The notes beneath the pieces were generated by a model, which was not told the DNA's origin, did not search any database, and was given only the letters and a program-made list of their open reading frames with translations. From the NCBI GenBank assembly GCA_035555795.1, contig DATMGE010000001.1, positions 1 through 61,383 on the forward strand: a stretch of DNA of 61,383 bases. The letters run 5' to 3'. Below are positions 57,083 through 61,383 of this stretch, one piece after another. Source of the stretch: RCIO01 sp035555795. Lineage in GTDB: Bacteria; Pseudomonadota; Alphaproteobacteria; Rhizobiales; Rhizobiaceae. Each line of letters starts with the position of its first letter. The first letter of the stretch is position 1. Position numbers and translations under genes: made by a program.

Positions 57083-58027
57083 ATGCAGCGCGCGATCCTC
57101 AACCGCCTCCTGACCATCTTGCCGACGGCGATCATCGGCAGCCTGATCATCTTCGGCATCGTCCATCTGACCCCCGGCGGCCCGGCTGTGGCGCTGCTGG
57201 GTTCCGAGGTCGACCCCGAGGTGATCGAGCGCGTCACCCGTGAGATGGGCCTCGACCGCCCGCTCTATGTGCAGTTCTGGACCTGGATCACTCATCTCGC
57301 TCAGGGCGATCTCGGTATCTCCCTGCTCAGCCGCGAGCCGGTCCATTCATTGATGCTGGCGCGCCTGCCGGTCACTGCCACATTGGCGTTCGAGGCGCTG
57401 ATCGTCTCGCTCGTCATCGGCGTGCCGCTCGGCATCTATGCCGCGATCAAGCGCGGCACGCGCACCGATACGGCGGTGAAGACCGTTTCGGGCCTCGCCC
57501 ATGCCTTTCCCGAATTCTGGATCGGCATGCTGGCGATGGGATTCTTCGCGCTCTACCTTTACTGGCTGCCGGCGACCGGCTTCCAGCCGATGAGCGCCGG
57601 CCTCTCGGCGCATCTGCGCTCGGTAGCGCTGCCTGTCGGCACGCTTGCCATCGGCCCCACGGCCATCATCGTTCGCTTTACGCGCAGTGCCATGGTCGAG
57701 GCGCTGTCGGGCAATTATGTGCGCACCGCATGGTCGCTCGGCCTTTCGCCCTCACGCATCTACTGGCGCTTCGCGCTCAAGAACGCGCTGATCCCCATCG
57801 TCACCGTAATCGGCCTCGTGGCCGGCAACCTCATTGGCGGCGCAGTGCTGGTGGAGCGTGTCTTCGCCATTCCGGGCCTCGGCGACCTTTTGGCCGAGGC
57901 TGTCCTCCAGAAGGACTTTCCGGTCGTGCAGGGCGCCACCGCCGTTCTGATGGCCGTGGTCATCATCATCAATCTCGCGGTGGACATTGCCTGCGCCGCG
58001 CTCGACCCGCGCACGAGGATCCAATGA
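57083..58027 (+). CDS. ABC transporter permease, DppB/OppB type
   Basis: A 314-residue permease: LTILPTAIIGSLIIFGIVHLTPGGPAVALLG, MGLDRPLYVQFWTWITHLAQGDLGISLLSREPV, and the EAA loop YVRTAWSLGLSPSRIYWRFALKNALIPIVTVIGLVAGNLIGGAVLVERVFAIPGLG. AGGG is five bases before the ATG, right after the terminator. It overlaps the next permease by 4 bases. Confidence 0.9.
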   Translation: MQRAILNRLLTILPTAIIGSLIIFGIVHLTPGGPAVALLGSEVDPEVIERVTREMGLDRPLYVQFWTWITHLAQGDLGISLLSREPVHSLMLARLPVTATLAFEALIVSLVIGVPLGIYAAIKRGTRTDTAVKTVSGLAHAFPEFWIGMLAMGFFALYLYWLPATGFQPMSAGLSAHLRSVALPVGTLAIGPTAIIVRFTRSAMVEALSGNYVRTAWSLGLSPSRIYWRFALKNALIPIVTVIGLVAGNLIGGAVLVERVFAIPGLGDLLAEAVLQKDFPVVQGATAVLMAVVIIINLAVDIACAALDPRTRIQ

Positions 58028-58878
58028 CGGTTCAGGAATCCACGGCGGGGCCGCAGGCCCACCCTTTCTCTCGGCTCTGGCAGCGTCCGTCCTTTGGTCT
58101 GGCGATTCTTTTCCTGGTAGTGCTCGTTCTGGTGGCCATCTTCGCACCGGTGCTGGCGCCCTATGACCCGATCGCCCAGAACCTGCGCAATCCGGTCGCG
58201 TCCTTCTCCGCCACTAACTGGCTCGGCACCGACGACCTCGGCCGCGACGTGCTTTCGCGCCTGATCTGGGGCGCGCGCCCGACCATTATCGGCTCGCTCA
58301 TCGCCATCGCCACGGCCTGCCTGCTCGGCCTGCCATGGGGGCTGGTGGCGGGCTATGCGGGCGGCATCGTCGATCTGGCGTTGATGCGCGTCGCCGACGC
58401 GGTGCTCGTCTTTCCCGGCATCGTGCTGGCGCTGGCGCTGGTGTCCGCCTTCGGCCCCAGCCTGCTCAACACGATGATCGCCGTCGGCATCGTCTTCTCG
58501 CCGGTGCTGGCGCGCGTGGTGCGCGCCGGCGTTCTGACGGTGCAGTACAAGGACTATGTCAGCATCACGCGCATGTTCGGCCTGTCGGCGTGGCACCGCA
58601 TCGTCCACCATCTGCTGCCCAACGTGCTGCCGCCGACCGTGGTGCAGCTCACCTTCCTCGCCGGCTTCTCGGTGCTGGCGCAGACGGGGTTGAACTTCCT
58701 CGGCCTCGGCGTGCCGAGCCCCAATCCGAGCTGGGGCAGCTCGGTGGCCGAAACCTTCCGCTATATCGTCATCGACCCCTTCGCGCCCTTCGTGCCGGGC
58801 GTCTTCATTGTCGTCACCGTCATTGCCATGTATCGCATCGGCGACGAATTGCGCGACATGCTGGACGTGGATCAGTGA
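58024..58878 (+). CDS. ABC transporter permease, DppC/OppC type
   Basis: Starting at 58024 (ATGA overlap with the preceding stop) gives 284 residues. Landmarks: NWLGTDDLGRDVLSRLIWGARPTIIGS, EAA loop YKDYVSITRMFGLSAWHRIVHHLLPNVLPPTVVQL, LNFLGLGVPSPNPSWGSSVAETFRYI. It forms the channel with the DppB-type protein. Its stop overlaps the aldo/keto reductase start (TGATG). Confidence 0.9.
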   Translation: MTVQESTAGPQAHPFSRLWQRPSFGLAILFLVVLVLVAIFAPVLAPYDPIAQNLRNPVASFSATNWLGTDDLGRDVLSRLIWGARPTIIGSLIAIATACLLGLPWGLVAGYAGGIVDLALMRVADAVLVFPGIVLALALVSAFGPSLLNTMIAVGIVFSPVLARVVRAGVLTVQYKDYVSITRMFGLSAWHRIVHHLLPNVLPPTVVQLTFLAGFSVLAQTGLNFLGLGVPSPNPSWGSSVAETFRYIVIDPFAPFVPGVFIVVTVIAMYRIGDELRDMLDVDQ

Positions 58879-59831
58879 TGCAGAAAGTCCGCCTCGGCCG
58901 CACCGGCCTGAACGTTTCCGTGGCCGGTCTCGGCGCCGGCGGGCACAGTCGGCTCGGCCAGATGCAGGGCAAGGACCGCCGCCATTCGGTCGATCTGGTG
59001 CGCCGCGCGCTCGATTCCGGCGTCACGCTGATCGACACGGCCGCGGCCTACGGCACGGAGGAGATCGTCGGCGAGGCGATCCGCGGCCGCGAGGGCATCG
59101 TGGTGTCCACGAAGGTCTGGCTCACCCATGGCGGCCTGCCCGACACGACCGGCTTCATCAGCGCGGTGGAGTTCGACCGGCGGCTGGACGAGAGCCTTGC
59201 GCGGCTGGGCGTCGATTGCATCGACATCCTCCACCTCCACGGCGTCGCCCCGCAGCAATACGACCATTGCGTGGATGTCTACCTGCCGCGGCTGGAGGCG
59301 GCGCGGCAGAAGGGCAAGATCCGCTTCACCGGCCTGACCGAACGTTTCGCAAGCGACACGGACCACGCCATGATGCGGCGCGCCGTGGCCGACGATTGCT
59401 GGGACGTGCTCATGCTCGGCCTGAATTTCGTCAACCAGTCCGCCATCCGCACCCTGTTGCCGCAGGCGATGGAGAAGGATCTGGGCACGCTGTGCATGTT
59501 CGCCGTGCGCGGCCCGCTGGCGAAGAAGGAAACGGCGATGCAACTCCTGCGCCGTCTGGTGGAGGCGGGCGAGGTGGCCGAGCGCTGGCTGGGCGAGGAC
59601 GACCCGCTGGCATTCCTGACAGCGCCGGGCGTCGCCGCGACGCTGAGCGAGGCGGCCTACCGCTATTGCCGCCATGTGCCGGGCATGGACGTGATCGTGA
59701 CCGGCACCGGAAACCCCCATCATCTGGATGAGAATCTGGCCGCGATCTGCGGCCCGCGCCTGCCCGACGAGGTGCTGGCGCGCCTCGCCGACATGTTCGG
59801 CCGCGTCGACGGCGCCTCGGGCGACATGTGA
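58878..59831 (+). CDS. aldo/keto reductase-family protein
   Basis: Starting at 58878 (overlap with the permease stop) gives 317 residues. The AKR pattern is good: VRLGRTGLNVSVAGLGAGGHSRLG, DTAAAYGTEE with catalytic Tyr58, VVSTKVW with the Lys, and ILHLHGV with the His. The usual C-terminal cofactor loop is less clear (VIVTGTGNPHHLDENL). AKRs reduce or oxidise sugars and carbonyl compounds with NAD(P)H. Its coupling to the transporter suggests it acts on the imported compound, possibly a sugar or its lactone. Confidence 0.85.
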   Translation: MQKVRLGRTGLNVSVAGLGAGGHSRLGQMQGKDRRHSVDLVRRALDSGVTLIDTAAAYGTEEIVGEAIRGREGIVVSTKVWLTHGGLPDTTGFISAVEFDRRLDESLARLGVDCIDILHLHGVAPQQYDHCVDVYLPRLEAARQKGKIRFTGLTERFASDTDHAMMRRAVADDCWDVLMLGLNFVNQSAIRTLLPQAMEKDLGTLCMFAVRGPLAKKETAMQLLRRLVEAGEVAERWLGEDDPLAFLTAPGVAATLSEAAYRYCRHVPGMDVIVTGTGNPHHLDENLAAICGPRLPDEVLARLADMFGRVDGASGDM

Positions 59832-59835
59832 CGCC

Positions 59836-60846
59836 TCACACCATCGATACCATCACCTTGCACTGATCGTTGCGGCGCTTCAGCCCTTCGAAGGCGGTCG
59901 GCAATTCATCCAGCGTGATGCGTTGGGTAACCATCTGCGAGATCGTGTCGCCGTCCTGAAGAAGCGCGAGCGCCGACATGCGGAACTCCGGCAGCGTGAA
60001 GAAGCCCGCCATCTGGATGCGGGCCTCCTTGCGCATGGCGCCCAGCGTGTCGAGCGTGTCCGGTTCGGAGGTCAGCCCGAGCCCCACCACCGTGCCGCCG
60101 CGGCGGATCAGGCCGATGCCCTTGTCGATGAGGCCGGCCTTGCCGGCGCATTCGAAGACGATGTCGGCCGGCCCGCCAAGCGCATCCGCCACGCCTTCCG
60201 GCGTCGCATCGCCCGGCGCGACGAAGACGTCCGCGCCCATACGCTTGGCAAGCTCCGCCTTACGCATGGAAGACGCGGTGACGGCGAGCCGTGATGCGCC
60301 GAAGCGCCGGGCCCAATAGGCGGTCACCATGCCGATCGGCCCGGCGCCGATGATCAGTACCCGCGCGCCCGGCTCCATCCCCGATTTCGCCAGCCCGTGC
60401 AGCCCCACCGAAAGCGGCTCGACCATCGCCCCACACTCCGTCGAAAGACCATCGGGGAGTTTCACGCATTGCGCGGCGGGCATGATGGCCAGGTCGGCAT
60501 AGCCGCCGGCAGTCAGGCGCTTATCGGGACAATCCGCCGGCCGGCCCTCGAGGCAGGCGGCGCAATGCCCGCAACTGGCGATCGGCACCACCGCGACACG
60601 GTCGCCGACCGCGAAGCCCGATACACCCTCGCCGATCGCCACGACCTCGCCGCTATATTCATGCCCGAGCACCGCGCCGGCCTTGGCGCCGAATTGCGGC
60701 TCCGTTGCCTGATGGATGTCGCTGCCGCATATGCCGCAATGATGCACGCGAAGGAGAAGTGCTCCGGCGGGCCGCGCGTCCTCGCCGATCCGACCCATCT
60801 CCAGCGGACTTCCATGATCGACGAATCGCACCGCACGCATTGGCAT
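59836..60846 (-). CDS. zinc-dependent alcohol/polyol dehydrogenase (MDR family)
   Basis: The start at 60846 (GGGAGGGA upstream) gives 336 residues. Zinc site: CGICGSDIH (catalytic Cys) and GHEYSGEV (His, Glu). The structural zinc lobe is CGHCAACLEGRPADC. The NAD site is VLIIGAGPIGMVTAYWARRFGA. The layout fits threonine/sorbitol/butanediol dehydrogenases. It converges on the aldo/keto reductase gene with 4 bases between the stops. It may continue the oxidation of a polyol or sugar imported by the Dpp-type system. Confidence 0.9.
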   Translation of the reverse strand: MPMRAVRFVDHGSPLEMGRIGEDARPAGALLLRVHHCGICGSDIHQATEPQFGAKAGAVLGHEYSGEVVAIGEGVSGFAVGDRVAVVPIASCGHCAACLEGRPADCPDKRLTAGGYADLAIMPAAQCVKLPDGLSTECGAMVEPLSVGLHGLAKSGMEPGARVLIIGAGPIGMVTAYWARRFGASRLAVTASSMRKAELAKRMGADVFVAPGDATPEGVADALGGPADIVFECAGKAGLIDKGIGLIRRGGTVVGLGLTSEPDTLDTLGAMRKEARIQMAGFFTLPEFRMSALALLQDGDTISQMVTQRITLDELPTAFEGLKRRNDQCKVMVSMV

Positions 60847-61256
60847 TCCCTCCCTGGCACTGCCTGCTGCGGCAGGCAGACGATCTCCCGCCGCGACTAT
60901 GCTGGCGCAACATCGCCGGCGCAACCGGCACGGGTGCCGGATGGAATCATGCGATTCGTCCTGGAAACAGGGGATTCGCGCCCGAAATCGACTGCGCCAT
61001 GCCCGCATGGTTAACCATGCCCTAAGACACCCACCGAAAACGTGGCTTTTGTGCAACAGCGTGTCCCCATAGCGGCGCAACTACGGCTGCGACGTGGCGA
61101 ATGCGAGTTGAACGGCGCACCGGCTTGGGTAATTGTCCGGGTTGAGGGGGCAGTGCTTCGGCGCAGTTCTTTCGCTGACGGGGATGGGGCAGGGAACGCT
61201 GTCCTTCAGCAAAAAGTACCCATACCCATTTTTAAACTTTTGACTGGAGGTCAGAA
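60847..61256. other. 410-base divergent region between the dehydrogenase and the porin
   Basis: No convincing gene lies here; a 72-residue frame at 61042-61260 has no ribosome site and runs over the porin start. The region holds a hairpin CTGCCTGC-TGCG-GCAGGCAG (60860-60879) in the dehydrogenase leader, a perfect palindrome at 61005-61020 and the AT-richer porin leader (from about 61205) with GGAGG before its ATG. Confidence 0.5.
61005..61020. promoter_or_regulatory. 16-base palindromic operator candidate
   Basis: GCATGGTTAACCATGC is a perfect 16-base palindrome, 158 bases upstream of the dehydrogenase start and 236 bases upstream of the porin start. It looks like a dimeric-regulator site. 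Confidence 0.4.
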
Positions 61257-61383
61257 ATGAACATCAAGAGCCTGCTGATCGGCTCGGCTTCGGCGGCGGT
61301 CCTCTCGACCAGCGCCCTGGCTGCGGACGCGATCGTCTACGCTGATCCGGAGCCCATGGAATACGTCCGCATCTGCGACGTCT
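61257..61383 (+). CDS. porin, Omp2/PF02530 type (partial at right edge)
   Basis: Only the first 42 residues are in the window. They begin MNIKSLLIGSASAAVLSTSA and continue LAADAIVYADPEPMEYVRICDV, which is the signal peptide and mature N-terminus of rhizobial/Brucella-type porins (ADA...AEPEPxEYVRxCD pattern). These are trimeric outer-membrane beta-barrels. GGAGG lies seven bases before the ATG. The 410-base leader is long, as is usual for highly regulated porins. The N-terminal Cys of the R-I-C-D-V pattern is retained. This is one of the best taxonomic markers in the window. Confidence 0.85.
   Translation, partial: MNIKSLLIGSASAAVLSTSALAADAIVYADPEPMEYVRICDV

Noticed and set aside
61042..61260. 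A 72-codon frame just before the porin
   Set aside because: No ribosome site, composition like noncoding DNA, and its end overlaps the porin start region.
1..61383. CRISPR arrays, tRNA or rRNA genes, insertion sequences, phage genes
   Set aside because: No regularly spaced direct repeats, no cloverleaf sequences, and no transposase, integrase or capsid-like proteins were seen.

Overview
The window is a high-GC alphaproteobacterial chromosome segment, most probably from the Rhizobiales/Hyphomicrobiales (Phyllobacteriaceae- or Brucellaceae-like). The clearest markers are the start of an Omp2/PF02530-type porin at the right edge, a pair of hairpins at 10174-10272 that look like the small dispersed repeats of rhizobial genomes, and an abundance of TRAP and Opp/Dpp transporters. 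I see no tRNA, rRNA, CRISPR array, integrase or transposase. Apart from the two edges every gene looks intact. It reads as a dense catabolic and uptake region, with eight periplasmic solute-binding proteins in 61 kb.

Left part (1-14.5 kb): a partial MarR gene; an IlvD/Edd dehydratase with an MFS exporter; an orphan Fe/polyamine-type binding protein; then a MarR gene (TTG start at 5346) divergent from a seven-to-eight-gene operon. That operon encodes two 2-hydroxyacyl-CoA-dehydratase-like subunits, a CaiB/BaiF CoA-transferase, a complete TRAP transporter and two cytochromes P450. Two near-identical promoter/operator modules (5418-5455 and 7829-7866) tie it together. This is the best candidate for an undescribed system: uptake, CoA activation, an unusual dehydratase-like pair and two P450s that both lack the usual acid-alcohol pair.

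Middle part (14.5-36.4 kb): housekeeping-type genes (TerC with a 51-residue partner, PutA, a DUF2478 protein), then a LysR gene divergent from a nine-gene operon (21.5-33.2 kb). This holds two ATZ/TRZ-type amidohydrolases, a GH42-like protein, an Opp-type ABC transporter with a fused double ATPase, a metallo-beta-lactamase-fold hydrolase and an MTA/purine nucleoside phosphorylase homologue. It looks like an uptake and breakdown route for a nucleoside-like compound. Next is a small redox cluster (DUF1858 protein, Crp/Fnr regulator of NnrR/DNR type, DUF1971 protein, pseudoazurin) with TTGCG-type boxes, suggesting nitric-oxide or low-oxygen control.

Right part (36.4-61.4 kb): a second TRAP operon with its own MarR and SnoaL-like genes; a Tat-exported Opp-type binding protein followed by an orphan molybdenum hydroxylase large subunit; a PadR/DUF2218 pair with a clear operator; an RcnB-like protein; an NMT1/SsuA-type ABC transporter with two different permeases; and a Dpp-type transporter with two paralogous binding proteins plus an FMN hydroxyacid oxidoreductase, an aldo/keto reductase and a zinc alcohol dehydrogenase. 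Binding-protein genes are repeatedly followed by a strong hairpin before their permease genes, which would keep binding protein in excess of membrane subunits.
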